From: Pontederia crassipes
Taxonomy: Eukaryota > Streptophyta > Magnoliopsida > Commelinales > Pontederiaceae
Length of the DNA: 64,000 bases
Direction: 5' to 3'
Assembly: GCA_030549335.1 (NCBI GenBank)
Contig: CM060183.1
Location: 20,348,552 to 20,412,551 of the forward strand
The translations under genes and the position numbers were made by a program. The notes beneath the pieces are model-generated. The model was not told where the DNA came from. It ran no database searches and saw only the letters and a list, made by a program, of their open reading frames with translations. Positions 23,194 to 33,925 of this stretch are shown one piece after another. Numbering within the stretch: position 1 is the first letter of the stretch; each line of letters begins with the position of its first letter.

Positions 23194-23376
23194 AAGAAAG
23201 TGTTTCAGCATCACTAGTGTGGTCCAAACTTCATGTTCTACAATCCCTCTCACTTATATCACATTTCATTTATAAAGACAGTCATATCAATCTAATGATA
23301 ACTTTTGAGACTTAAAGGAAAATATTATTAATGATTAATATTGCGATTGTCTATCATAATATTTTGAGGATTTGGG
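22796..23376. other. AT-rich spacer with a (TA)n tract
   Basis: No gene seen. A TA microsatellite lies at about 23153-23185. Short frames here are made of low-complexity residues. Confidence 0.6.
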
Positions 23377-23523
23377 CACTACAAGAATTTTACGCATTTC
23401 CAAAAGCTAAATCCATCGAAAATCTGAGTAAAATCATCGGAATAGACACTTTTCGAGGGGTTTTCCGACGGGGAAGAGGCAACAGGAAAATTAGGCATTG
23501 GAAATCGACGGAACTAAAAAGAC

Positions 23524-23740
23524 TGTTAGAATTTTTGCACGAGAAAAATTATACACCACGAGAAAATTCGAGAAATTTAAGACGACGCAGAGTTTTATTA
23601 GATGAAAGAAACAGAAGAGGATTACAAGATCATATTACTTTCTCTTTGGACCCCTAGGGAGTTATATAGGCACTCTCTTTAATAGATGATAGGAATTATA
23701 GACCGACTGAGACTCTGAATTAATTCTAAAAAATAAGACA
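23524..23740 (+). repeat. Dispersed LTR-like repeat, copy 1
   Basis: It starts TGTTAGAATTTTTGC and contains AGTTTTATTAGATG and AACAGAAGAGGATTACAA. It is clearly similar over about 200 bp to 53528-53745 in the same orientation. The TGTTAG start and lack of coding suggest part of an LTR, possibly copia type. The full element is not recognised. Confidence 0.55.
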
Positions 23741-23929
23741 CCTATCTCGTGATAAAGAAATAAATCAAATCCAAATTACATACAAAAAAATTTTTTGCTT
23801 AGGGGGCAGCCCTGCAACCCCCGCAGGGGGATCCAGTTGAATCCCCCCTTGACCCCTCACAAGTTCACTGATCCTCCTAGGGGAAATCTACTGAGCGCCT
23901 GATTGCATAGGGAGGCACATTGGACTCAA

Positions 23930-24320
23930 ATTCAAGGCATTATCAATAAAGACCCTTCGAAACTTTCGGTGGGAAACTCCCGTCGAAAGGTCCGAAGGGG
24001 GATTCCCATCGGAAATTTCAAAAGGAGACAAGGAAGATAATCCTTTGAAAATTCCGACAGGACTCTCCTATTGGAAGGTCTGAAGGGTCTCATCCCTTTG
24101 GAGCTTCTGATGGGATATTTCGTCGGAAACTTTTTAAAAAAGTTGAATTTGAAGCTTCCGACTGGTGCTCCCCTCGGAAGTTTCAAAGCCCATCGAAAGC
24201 TCCGAAGGGTTTTTTCCCTTCAGAACTTCCGATGGGATGATCCTTTGAAACTTCCAAAGGGAGCACCCATCAGAAGCTTCAAATTCAATTTTTTAAAAAA
24301 GTTTCCGACTGAAACGTTTC
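23930..24320. repeat. Array of imperfect palindromic TTCCGA(C/T)GGG words
   Basis: About twelve variants of CTTCCGATGGGA / TCCGAAGGG / CCCATCGGAA alternate on both strands. Larger mirrored blocks (GAAGCTTCCGACTGGTGCTC against GGGAGCACCCATCAGAAGC) and two copies of TTTTTAAAAAAGTT are also present. This resembles CACTA subterminal repeats that bind transposase. It lies 550 bp inside the CACTA left end. Confidence 0.65.
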
Positions 24321-24689
24321 ATTTATTTTAAAAAATGAAATATTCAGTTAAAAAATATTCATATTCAGTTCAAAAACGTCTTCATACAACTTTCAGGCAT
24401 AATATTCATACAAAGTCTTCATACACAAGTCCAGGATTGATCAGTGAATGAGGGCAACTCCAGGATTCATACAAATGAGGGCCCTTCAGAGGGTTGATTT
24501 GGCCAGCTCCATAGGACAGTTCAGCATCCTTGTGCTTGGCAGGGTCCAGTGGAGTCGCTACATGAAAGCAACCACAATTTGTCAACCAAGCTTAGTATCC
24601 TCTTCACAGAATCATCATCATCGTCCTCATCATCATCTATGTATATACATGGTTAGCATCCTCTGCAATTACTTAACATCAGTGCAGAT

Positions 24690-24908
24690 CCAGACATGAT
24701 CATCAGTGCAGACATGATTATTGCAGGAAACCAGTCCATGTGGAATGACTTAACATAGGCTGCGGCTCCTGATACATGAGTGCAGGACATGGATGTTCCT
24801 GATTGGATACTGTACTTGACTCGGCGCTTATCATAATAGTCGGTTGATGGTGGTGAGTTCCCAGACCATGCAGCCAAGACATCGACACCTTGTACAGTAA
24901 TATCAGGC
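24690..24908 (-). pseudogene. Subtilisin-like protease, one-exon fragment
   Basis: The minus-strand frame reads PDITVQGVDVLAAWSGNSPP, then the catalytic serine block SGTSMSCTHVSGAAAYVKSF and HMDWFPAII, the core of plant subtilases (S8 family) around the active Ser. Plant subtilases are secreted serine proteases of about 700-800 residues. Here only one exon is left, entered by a plausible acceptor (CTGCAG before 24908). The usual SCPHV motif has become SCTHV, and the usual DWSPAAIKSALM has several changes. Past about 24690 the likeness ends. No other subtilase exon is visible nearby. I read it as a captured or decayed fragment inside the candidate CACTA element. Confidence 0.85.
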
Positions 24909-25042
24909 TGCAGGTTAAAAACATATTTAGATGATTAGCTACCATCTGATTTTAATTATCATGAATAAGATTTGGCAATTTAATTTGTACAATGACCTTA
25001 CATTATGAACAAAATAATATTAATTTGTAAATGACTCCTCTA

Positions 25043-25216
25043 ACTCCGCCTATGTTTTATAGCCGGTTCCAATTCCGGATAAAGGAGGAGGGTTGTGTTA
25101 GACCCCGACAGCCAGCGTAAAATTCTGTCGAATCTCATAAACATGGATCAACTAAACGTCGTATGATCCATGTAGCCGACCCCACCTAGTGGGATAAGAC
25201 TTTGTTGTTGTTGTTG
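25043..25216 (+). mobile_element. RTE-tailed SINE, copy A
   Basis: It begins ACTCCGCCTATGTTTTATAG and ends in (TTG)n after GTGGGATAAGACTTTG. Flanking 15-bp target duplications are TAAATGACTCCTCTA (25028-25042) and TAAAGGACTCCTCTA (25217-25231), one mismatch. Its final ~60 bases match the 3' end of the RTE LINE at 8247. It has no coding content. Confidence 0.85.
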
Positions 25217-25310
25217 TAAAGGACTCCTCTAAGTACTGAACATTCACTGAAGGAAAATATTAGACGCCAAGTGGAGATCAAAGATCGGGGGGTGCTAATA
25301 GCTTACTCTA

Positions 25311-25597
25311 CCGTCGAGTGGATTGGCTTCTCGTGATATAAGTTGTTGAAGGCTGAGAATCGCTAAAGCTGCCGGAATATGTGGGGCTGCCGCATGACCA
25401 CCCTTGCCTTGGATGGTTTCCACGAAACGGGAAGATGCTGCAAGAAGAGGTTCAGGTCTGGAAACAGTCAAAGAATTAGAAACAGTTGGATCCACATGCA
25501 TTGCAAAGACTGCATCATCAAGAACACCCTCTTCATAAAAATGATAAGCACCAACTCCACCCTCTTCTGCCGGTTGAAAAACAAGCTTCACGGTTCC
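25311..25597 (-). pseudogene. IAA-amino acid hydrolase (ILR1-like, M20), one-exon fragment
   Basis: The minus frame GTVKLVFQPAEEGGVGAYHF, LDDAVFAMHVDPTVSNSLTV, RFVETIQGKGGHAAAPH and AILSLQQLISREANPLDGRV is the middle of plant IAA-amido hydrolases. These metallopeptidases of about 440 residues free auxin from amino-acid conjugates. The exon is entered by an acceptor AG just before 25597 and leaves near 25311, where a GTAGAG donor is possible. The metal-binding residues of the N-terminal half and the C-terminal exons are absent. It lies 0.4 kb from the subtilase piece on the same strand, and the two come from unrelated genes, which favours gene capture. Confidence 0.87.
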
Positions 25598-26002
25598 CTT
25601 GACATAGGAACTTATGTTAGTGGCTAGCTCAAAATATATACATATTAGATTGAATCTTAGTGTTGAAAATAACCTGAATTACACTTCAAGATTATAATTC
25701 ACTTGTCTGGGTACTGCCAATTTTAAGGTCAATGATTATAACATGTACATCAACCAACAATGAGAAATGATTTGAATCGGATGGATGAACAATACCATAG
25801 ACTTTTTTTGAGGAGAGGCCATATACTTCTTATATTACACTGGATATAAAGGAATGTGTACACAAAAAAACAAACCAAAAGAATGAAAAGAATTGACATT
25901 TACAGTATATATGTAGGGTCTGTTTAATTCACACAACTGCAACAGCCAAAGGCTGCTAGACCTGATTGTCATTCCAAAGGAGCAAAGTATAATCCATCAA
26001 TC

Positions 26003-26162
26003 AACAACAAGATGGGGTCGGCTACATGGATCATACGACGCCATTCCATTCGTTGATCCATGTTCATGAGATTCGACAAAGTTTTACGCTGACTGTCGGA
26101 GCCTAACACAACCCTCCTCCTTTATCCGGATTTGGGACCGACTATAAAACATAGGCGGAGTT
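26003..26162 (-). mobile_element. RTE-tailed SINE, copy B
   Basis: On the minus strand it reads AACTCCGCCTATGTTTTATAG to a short TTG tail. It lacks the AGTGGGATAAGGCTT segment seen in other copies. A 19-bp target duplication, AAAGTATAATCCATCAATC, flanks it at 25984-26002 and 26163-26181 without mismatch, so this is a fairly young insertion. Confidence 0.88.
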
Positions 26163-26293
26163 AAAGTATAATCCATCAATCCCTCAAAAAAAAAGTATAA
26201 TCCATCAAAGGCTGATTAAGCTGTCACTAGGCTTGACTTGTGATACTGCTTGCTTGGGGCAAATATTTCTCTTTTTTCTTCTCATTTTCTGTT

Positions 26294-29200
26294 TTAAGCT
26301 CCTCGAAACGTTGACACCTAAAATTACACAAAGCAGATTAAGATGAAATTCACCAAAAAAACATTATGATAATTAGCATTTTATCAGCTCTTTGTATTGA
26401 TAAACAGAAGATCTAACAACTCATTTTAACACAGTCTGTTAATCATCTTCCTTTTTATGGGATTATATGCTCACAGGAGAGGCTGTCATTCAGTTACCAT
26501 TGGGATAGTAAAAAGGCGAATAACCACCGGCTTGAATTGAAAAGAGAATTTTCACATTTCGGAGCTTAAATTAAACTCAACTTTAGAATACATATTATCT
26601 AGGAACAATTGAATGAGAAAACTAATATGACAATTGGTTCATAACCATGAAGGTGTATAAAAAAAAGCTATACTGACCTTGATTGAGAAAGCTTGAGGTA
26701 ATAGTATGTCAGGATTCATCACATTCTCAGGGAAATTCTTTAAGGCGGGTAGAAGTTTCTCAAAAGGTAATTTGATCTGATAATAAAAGTTCACCGTGTG
26801 TAAACCATAAAGCTCAACAAATATAAAAAAACAAAATGCAGAATACAACTTACCAAATCATCATGGCGGAATCTTAACAAAGGCAACCCAACTTGGAACA
26901 CGATTTTAATTCCCTGAATTTAGAAAAGAGAAAAGGCTGCTGACTGACAGAGAAAAAAATACTCGCTAGTTACACAAAGCTAAATTCTTCTACAACACTA
27001 TCCACCAATGTCTTATGGCATTTGAGCATTTAAATAAATGACAGGTCACTAACCTCATATAGGAAAACATCCCAGATTCGAAGTGTAAGAGGAAAGGGGA
27101 ATGAATATGAAAAAACAGTTATGAACCATTGACTTGCATACATGCTTGGATTTATCATCTCCCTAGTAAAATGTTCTCCCAGCTTTGGCAAACACTCTTT
27201 TACCAGCTGCTCAAACCTAGACAAGTACTCTTGAACGAGAGGCAAACCGGGCTGTCCAATAAGGGAAGATTATTTGCATTAGCACACCATGTTATAGAGT
27301 AAAGAAAAATGTCACCATCAGTAAAAAATGCTTCAAAGACAAAAATGCCATATAATAACTCACAGCAACCAAAATTACAAGGTAACAGCAAAAATTGATG
27401 AAAATCCAATACAAAGTAATAACAAAAACTCAATAAAATCCAATACAAATAACATAAAAAACTGAACCAATACAAGGGAAGAGCAAAAACTGAATAAAAT
27501 CATTGACAAACATATTCAAACTTACTTTCCCCTCAAAAAAGAAATTCAAACTTACTTTCTTGTTCGAGTTTCATTCCTTAGGAGGCATTTCAACAACAAC
27601 AACAACAACAACAACAACAAAGCCTTATCCCACTAGGTGGGGTCGATTACATGGTTCATACGACGCTTGATCTATGTTCATGAGATTCGACAGAGTTTTA
27701 CGCTGGCTATCGGGGCCTAACACAACCCTCCTCCTTTATCCGGGCTTGGGACCGGCTATAAAACATAGGCGGAGTTAACTGAGCCCACCGATTACCTTGT
27801 TTATTTTGTTTTAATTTATAGGCAATCCGGATTGCTTAGCAATGCAGATTGCCTATGAACGTGGCAATCCACATTGAGCAGGAGAGGGTGTTCATTCAGA
27901 TTGTCACTCAAGTTTTTATCTTCTTTCTATTTCTGCCCTTTCCGGTCTCAAGCATAAACATCAAATAATAAAAAATTGCATAACGACAACAAAAAAAAAA
28001 TTATTACCATTGTTCCTATCATAGTTAACAATATTAATTTACTTAAATAATTTTATTATTATTATTCACATGAATATAATATTAGGATTTATATAGGGGG
28101 GAAGACCCCCCTCCCCCCATCCGCACCCGTCGGATGGAGATCCGATGGGCACGATTTTCTTTTCAAGGTACGATCGTCCGGTCCGCACAGCCGCGTGTGC
28201 TCCCCCTCCCTCGCGACAATCGGCAAGCGCCGGCAACCTCCTAGCAGCGGTGGCGGCAGCATCCTAGTTCGCGAGCGGCGACCTAGCTCGCAGTGGGCGG
28301 CCTAGGGCACGACCTAGGTCGCAGCGAGCGGCAGCGATCTCGCGTCTCGCATCGAAGATCGTCGCGAGGGAAGACGATCATTGATCGTGGCGGCGGCGGT
28401 GTGGGCCGGTCGTTGCGACAGATGACGTGTGGCGGCGGCGGTGCAGACCGATCGTCATGAGAGATGACGAGCGACAGTGAGGGAGGCCGATCGGCAACGA
28501 GGGAGGACGCACGACGGCTTGGGAGGCCGTTCGGCGGCAAGGGAGGATGCACGGCAGCGTGGGAGGCCGATCGGCGGCGAGGAAGGACTCCCTTACCGCT
28601 GTTGCTCGCTGCCGATGCCGTCACCGTCATCGCTGCCGCCGCTGCTCGTCGACTGCCCGCTGCTGCTGCCACTGCTCGCCGCCGACTCCGCTGCTCACTG
28701 ACGACGTCACTGCTGCTGACAACGCTGCCGCTGCTGTTGCTCGCTGCCGATGCAGCTGCCTCTGCTCGCTGCCACCATTGCTGCCGCCGCTGCTCCCCCC
28801 TCTTCGATTTTTTTCCATGCCGAACTGCTCGCAAAAGCAAACTAGCCGGCTGAACCGAAAGAAGAAAGCGCCCGTCGGATCTCCATCCGAAGGACGCGGA
28901 TGGGGGAAGGGGGGTCCTCCCCCCTCCATTAAATCCATAATATTATTAGTTATTATTTTGAATGTTACCTATATTTATTACCATTATTTCTATTTAAAAA
29001 ATATAAAATATTATAACTAGATTTATTTAATTTATCAATTTTATGAATTTTTATTCAAGTTTTTAGCCGGAGTATATAAACTTTAATATGATATTAGTGA
29101 CAAAGGGTATTTTAGTAAAAATAATACATTACCTAGTCATTATAACTTATAAGTAAACAATGCTATTTGAATCGCTGAAGAGATTACTTGTGCATAGTAA

Positions 29201-31651
29201 AAAAGGTAATGCACATTGTTGATAATCTAATAAGGGCCAATCTTTATGTCAGATAATGTAAATTGTTAGGTAGTGTGGAAATGTAATGCAGGAAACGCCC
29301 TCTTAGGGTAATCATAGTGTATACACTTTCAAGAATCTTATGAGAGAATTCACTTACCAAAATTGCATAAACAACAAAGTTTTTTTCAGTGCTCTAGAAA
29401 AAAGATTTTCAGTATAAGACTGGATACGAACATTCGTAACAAAGCAAGCAAAATCTTCCATAAAATAAGCAACTTGTTGTTCAATGTCAATCCTAAATAC
29501 TATGAACTTCAGAAGAAGATATGTTCAAATATAAAATAGCTGCTTTCAATTTAATGGATGATAAAACAACTTTGACAACGGGAGGGAGATCTCAAGTTCT
29601 AAAATTGTGCAAAACAAAAGTAAGCCTGTGGCAAATTGAAGGTGACAATGGTGACATCATATACAACTAATCACTATGACACATACACAGGGATAACAAA
29701 TATCTTAATGATTTTGCATAAAAAATCGATTTAGAAGTCAACATATCATATTTTTTTCTCTGTAGACTCCATGCATCTGAGTGTTGTCCGAGCATTAACT
29801 ACCCTCAGACCTTAATCCCTTTGGATTTAACCATTTCCAGGAACTTTTAATAGAGATCTAGCTTTGTATTGTGCACTTTGGATTGAATATTTCAGGCATT
29901 TCGAATTAATTTTTGTATCTCCAACCGATATACTACAATATGGAAGTTCTTTGTAGCACATACATCATAGTATTGTATTCAATCAAAACACAATTTGCAT
30001 TGTTATATTGGAGCAAGCTAAATGGCAAGCATGCAAATGACTAACTAGAATAAGGCCAAAAGTAAAAATAAAAATAAAATTACAGATATGTTAAAATGAT
30101 CCTATTACCTGATACAAACCCTCCATTGGTTCATGAATTGCACCCTTTAACAATGCAACTAACAGCCGAAAGGCATCCTCTTCACTCATATAGAGAAGCA
30201 ACAGACCAGTTAGAAAACCCATTCCCTGCAATTAACCAGTCTCCATATGGATATGATAAGCATGTTAGATTTGATGTATTGATGTTTGCACCATTCACAA
30301 TTCCATGCTTATCAACTAGATGACTTACATTTTGCTTTTGTAATAGCACCTACCTGCACATACCCAACATCTCTGTCATATACTGAATGTGCTTTTAAAA
30401 CGTTGTATAGTGATCTTTGTCCTGGTCCATGTCTCTGTTGGTAGAAAATATGCGTAGGAAAAGTACGGGATATGTCTCGGATTATTTCCAGCTCTGAAGA
30501 GGATGTCTCATAAATCACTATTTGCTGCAGAATTGTAAACAGCTTAAGCATAATTTAGGAGACACAAAGAAACATGGCATGTTGAGCAGACAAGAACTGC
30601 CTCAGCATTATTACACTACATAGACAATGCCAATGGTTAATTATAATTTACTTCAGAAAACTACAGCAGACTACCAAGACAAATAATGAGATCAATACCT
30701 TAATAACTGCAATTTTTATCCTCTGAATTCATATTTCTACATGTGGTTTAAATTTCAAGAGCAGTAAGTTTTTATTTCGAAGCATGTTGAGCACACAAGA
30801 AGTGCCTCAGCAGACAAGACGATGTCAATGGTTACTTAAAATTTACTTCAGAAAACTACAGAAGACTAGTGAGACTAAAATCATGAGATCAATACCCTAC
30901 TAACTGCAATTATTTATCCTCTGAATTCATATTTCTGCACATGGTTTAAATTTCAAAAGCAGTTAATTCCTTAAAATATGATTGCCTTTCCAAATTATTG
31001 TTTATTTCGAATCATAACATTAATAAAATATGTTTCCTCACAGGATACGTAATATGCACTGAATATTCTTGATAGCACCACTTTCGACCAGAAACAACCA
31101 TTATGACAAAATGTTCATTTTTCATGGGGATAACTGGGACTACCTCATAAACCCCTGGATTCATCAGCAGCAGGTCTCGGCTTCCAGAAATCAGTTGCCA
31201 AACAACTCCTCTCAAACAATCAGGGATTCCTTTCCTGATTCTCCTTTTAACAACATGGGGTTTTCTTCTAACATAGTGTTTCCAATCACTCCCACCAACG
31301 CCTATCATCTTCCTCCACTTCTTTATTCTTCTTTTTTCCCTGCAGAGAATTATGTAACCCAAATCTAGTAGCTAAGCTAAAAAGGCTAAACAGAATGCCA
31401 TAATGAAATCAACCCTTGAAAGATACAATTATGGTTCATAGCAATAGGGTGCAACAAAAGTACAATACTGATCCATCCCCTGTAAACTTATTTCTTCAAC
31501 CATACTTGTCATTATCATGATCATCGGTAGATTTTTCTTTCGCTATACTTTCCACGGACTCGATTTGCTCCAGCTTTAGGGATCCTAATTTTTCCACTAT
31601 CCTTGAAGGCAGATAAGATCCTGGATCCAGCTCTGCAGTTGCAAGTTTCAT
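26294..31651 (-). CDS. TBC-domain Rab GTPase-activating protein
   Basis: Minus exons are 31651-31506, 31339-31144, 30524-30354, 30225-30109, 27251-27054, 26913-26854, 26776-26678 and 26317-26294, joining to 1011 bases (336 aa), all GT-AG. The TBC domain fills residues 85-330. The RxW-type start RGVVWQLISGS, the arginine finger I128-x2-D131-x2-R134 (IIRDISR) and the glutamine finger Y169-V-Q171 are all present, so catalysis by the dual-finger mechanism looks intact. Such proteins switch off Rab GTPases in membrane traffic. A 5' UTR exon probably lies near 32010-32095. Intron 4 (2.86 kb) holds a SINE and a Mutator-like element. The last exon is odd: with the good donor GTCAGT the protein ends VSTFRGA, while a family-like charged tail (RFEELKTENEKKKEK) lies in another frame down to 26227. 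The locus is a degrading gene or has an alternative end. Confidence 0.85.
27591..27777 (-). mobile_element. RTE-tailed SINE, copy C
   Basis: Full-length copy on the minus strand, from AACTCCGCCTATGTTTTATAG to a long TTG tail (27591-27618). It sits in intron 4 of the TBC gene. No clear target duplication was found, so it is older or its flanks have changed. Confidence 0.82.
28085..28936. mobile_element. Mutator-like element (852 bp), GC-rich, 9-bp target duplication
   Basis: Termini GGATTTATATAGGGGGG and (complement of the right) GGATTTAATGGAGGGGGG continue as inverted repeats for ~70 bp, sharing ACCCCCCTTCCCCCATCCGC-like sequence and CGGATGGAGATCCGA. Perfect 9-bp duplications ATAATATTA flank it (28076-28084 and 28937-28945), as for Mutator-like elements. 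The interior is GC-rich with CCGCTGCTG trinucleotide runs. Open frames of 100-185 codons there are low-complexity Ala/Arg/Ser and I do not call them genes; the interior could be a captured first exon (Pack-MULE). It lies in TBC intron 4. Confidence 0.82.
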
Positions 31652-32720
31652 CTTTCACTCATTTAGGCGTCATTGCAGTCACAAAATATGGAGTAGTTCA
31701 TTATTCTGCATCCACAAAGCATTTGCGAATCAGAATGCATACAATACATTCAAACTCTGGATAAAAGATCATACAAAAATATAGCTCCAGAGAAACAATT
31801 CTCTGAAAAAAAAACTAGTGGGATCTCGCACTGACGAAATGCATACAAACCAGCTAGAATCAGAAAATTAGGGATGTAATACGATAATTCAGATATCAAT
31901 TCATGAATATTCCACAAAAGTTAAAAAAATGGAACTTCCAATCAAAATTTGTAATTTTCTAGCCGATTTATAAATTCCACCATGAGAAATGGGAACAAAC
32001 CTCCAAAATAGAAGTAGATCCTTGGGGAGAGCGGAGGTATCAAGTGGTTAGGGTTCCAGCAAAGGAGCATCACGTTGGAATTAGATTTCAAAGCATAAAT
32101 TTTGGAGGATTATTTATTATTTATTTATTTATGCAATGTGCGACCAAATAGATCTCCTTCTTAATTACCTGACAGGTAATTAAACTCCCTTCCACCATTC
32201 TTATATCGACGGTCTGGATCTTTTAGCGGAAAGTATTAGCCGTCAGATGCGCCACAGCTGCAGTGTATGATTAATTGGTTTGCTATTTAGGAAAAAGAAC
32301 AAGATACTGTGGGACTTAATTACACCGCAAATACCACATAGAATAAAGGGCCATTAAAAGGTCATATATTGGGCCTTTAGAGCCAATTAAGACGCCATCA
32401 TGTCTCTTCTTGGCTCTTGCTCTCTTTGTTTCAGGATAAGAAAAAAGTTCAAGACGAAGAGGAAGATTTATGCCTGATGGACAATATCTATGTTTGCAAC
32501 TTGCAGACACAAAATCTATCTTCTGATCTTATGCGACTTATGCTCTGCTACTTCTCACCTAACAGATTGCTTCTCTATAACAGTGATCAAGAAAGAGTGA
32601 CAACTTCTGCAAAGTTTGAGTCCACAATAAAAGGTAACAGTCGCACCAACGACTCATTTATGGACAGCAATAAGTGGTAGAAATTGTAAACAAATGGAGA
32701 TAAACAATGAAATACTGTAC

Positions 32721-32792
32721 CTTCGAGTGACGACCAACTAGTGGAACTGCTCTCCCAGAAAGAAGGTTATACAGTAGTAGCTCGTTAGGAGC
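32721..32792 (-). pseudogene. Orphan 72-nt exon, unidentified gene
   Basis: A minus-strand 24-codon phase-0 exon (APNELLLYNLLSGRAVPLVG then RHSK) is bounded by a good acceptor (TGGCAG) and donor (GTACAG). I do not recognise the parent gene. No matching neighbours are visible on either side within a few hundred bases. It sits between the TBC promoter side and the GC-rich block at 33424, all on the same strand, and may be one exon of a captured or chimeric transcript. Confidence 0.45.
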
Positions 32793-33423
32793 CTGCCATG
32801 TAAGTAAACATTAAACAAAAAATTTAGCTCATTGGTTCAGATGACAATCTGAAAATAAAAACTGATCTGCCATAATAGTATATAAAAAAAGAAGACATGA
32901 AGAAAATGATAATATAATGCAACTTCGAAAGGGATGACTACACAACTTCAATAGTCATCCTTCCTTTCGTCAAAATATAAATAATAATACACAATTTAAA
33001 ACTTCTGTCCCGTTCAGTTTCAAGTTGCACAAAACCATTATTGAAACTTTCAGTTCAATATGATATGATAGATGCACAACAAGAAGATGACAAGTTTTGG
33101 TATCTATGTTCCGCTGCCAAATTATTTGGGCTGTGCAAGCCAATTCTAAACAGGAGCTACAATATCCTGGTCCTAATCTACAAACAGAAGCCAAAAGTGA
33201 TAAAAGCATCCATTGGATTATATAATCCTAATGCTAAGTAGCACTAAGCAAATGCAGTTTCTCTCATAAGATGACATTTAATCATCAATTGCCTTGTGGT
33301 TCATTTGGGATCCAATTAACTAACACGTGAAAGATGCATAGTCAAAATAAACTTGTACACGGAGGAACCGACGACATACGATGAAGAAAAAGAAAAAAAG
33401 AACTATAGATCAATCAAAGCACA

Positions 33424-33925
33424 TCAACATGTACACTGCAGTAGCACAAAACTGCAGTAGGAAATCAACGCCGCGGCCGCCCGTTCTGGAGGGCGGCGGA
33501 GAGATCGCCGGAGCGGCGAGGCGCCGCACGTTCTGGAGGGCGGCGGAGAGATCGCCGGAGCGGCGAGGCGCCGCACGTTCTGGAGAGCGGCGACGGGCGA
33601 CACCCCGATCGGATCACTGCCGGGTCCGACCGCAAGCGGCGGGATCCGGCCGCTGGAATGCATCATCCGGCCGCGCCGTCCTGAAGAAGAGAGAGAGGGA
33701 GGGACAAGGGGCCGGAGAAGAGGAGGCGGTACCTCGTCCTCGGAATGGGTGACGTCGCCGGGCCGCAGTTCGCTGGGGCTGTCCAAACGCCGGAGTCGGG
33801 GATCGGTTCGTCGGAGCCGGGGGCGACACTGCCGAAGCCGCGAGTGAGAGAGAGGGAGAGACTGACCGGATGAGCTAGAGAGATCGAGACAAAGGAAAAT
33901 CGATAAGACATTACTGTGATGCATT
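33424..33925 (-). other. GC-rich block, first-exon-like, at the CACTA right end
   Basis: A sharply GC-rich island in AT-rich surroundings. It holds 2.5 copies of a 47-bp unit (33482-33600) and an open minus frame of 166 codons rich in Ser, Pro and Arg with no known domain. The 47-bp unit is not a multiple of three, so a conserved protein is unlikely. It may be the promoter and first exon of a captured gene. Confidence 0.5.
33482..33600 (+). repeat. 47-bp tandem repeat, about 2.5 copies
   Basis: Units start CGTTCTGGAG at 33482, 33529 and 33576. The first two are essentially identical; the third diverges after 12 bases. Confidence 0.85.

Noticed and set aside
28283-28840. 185-codon minus frame with Ala/Arg/Ser runs
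   Set aside because: It is trinucleotide low-complexity sequence inside a Mutator-like element; frames are open on both strands for the same reason.
33424-33924. 166-codon minus frame in the GC-rich block
   Set aside because: It spans a 47-bp tandem repeat not divisible by three and has no recognisable domain.
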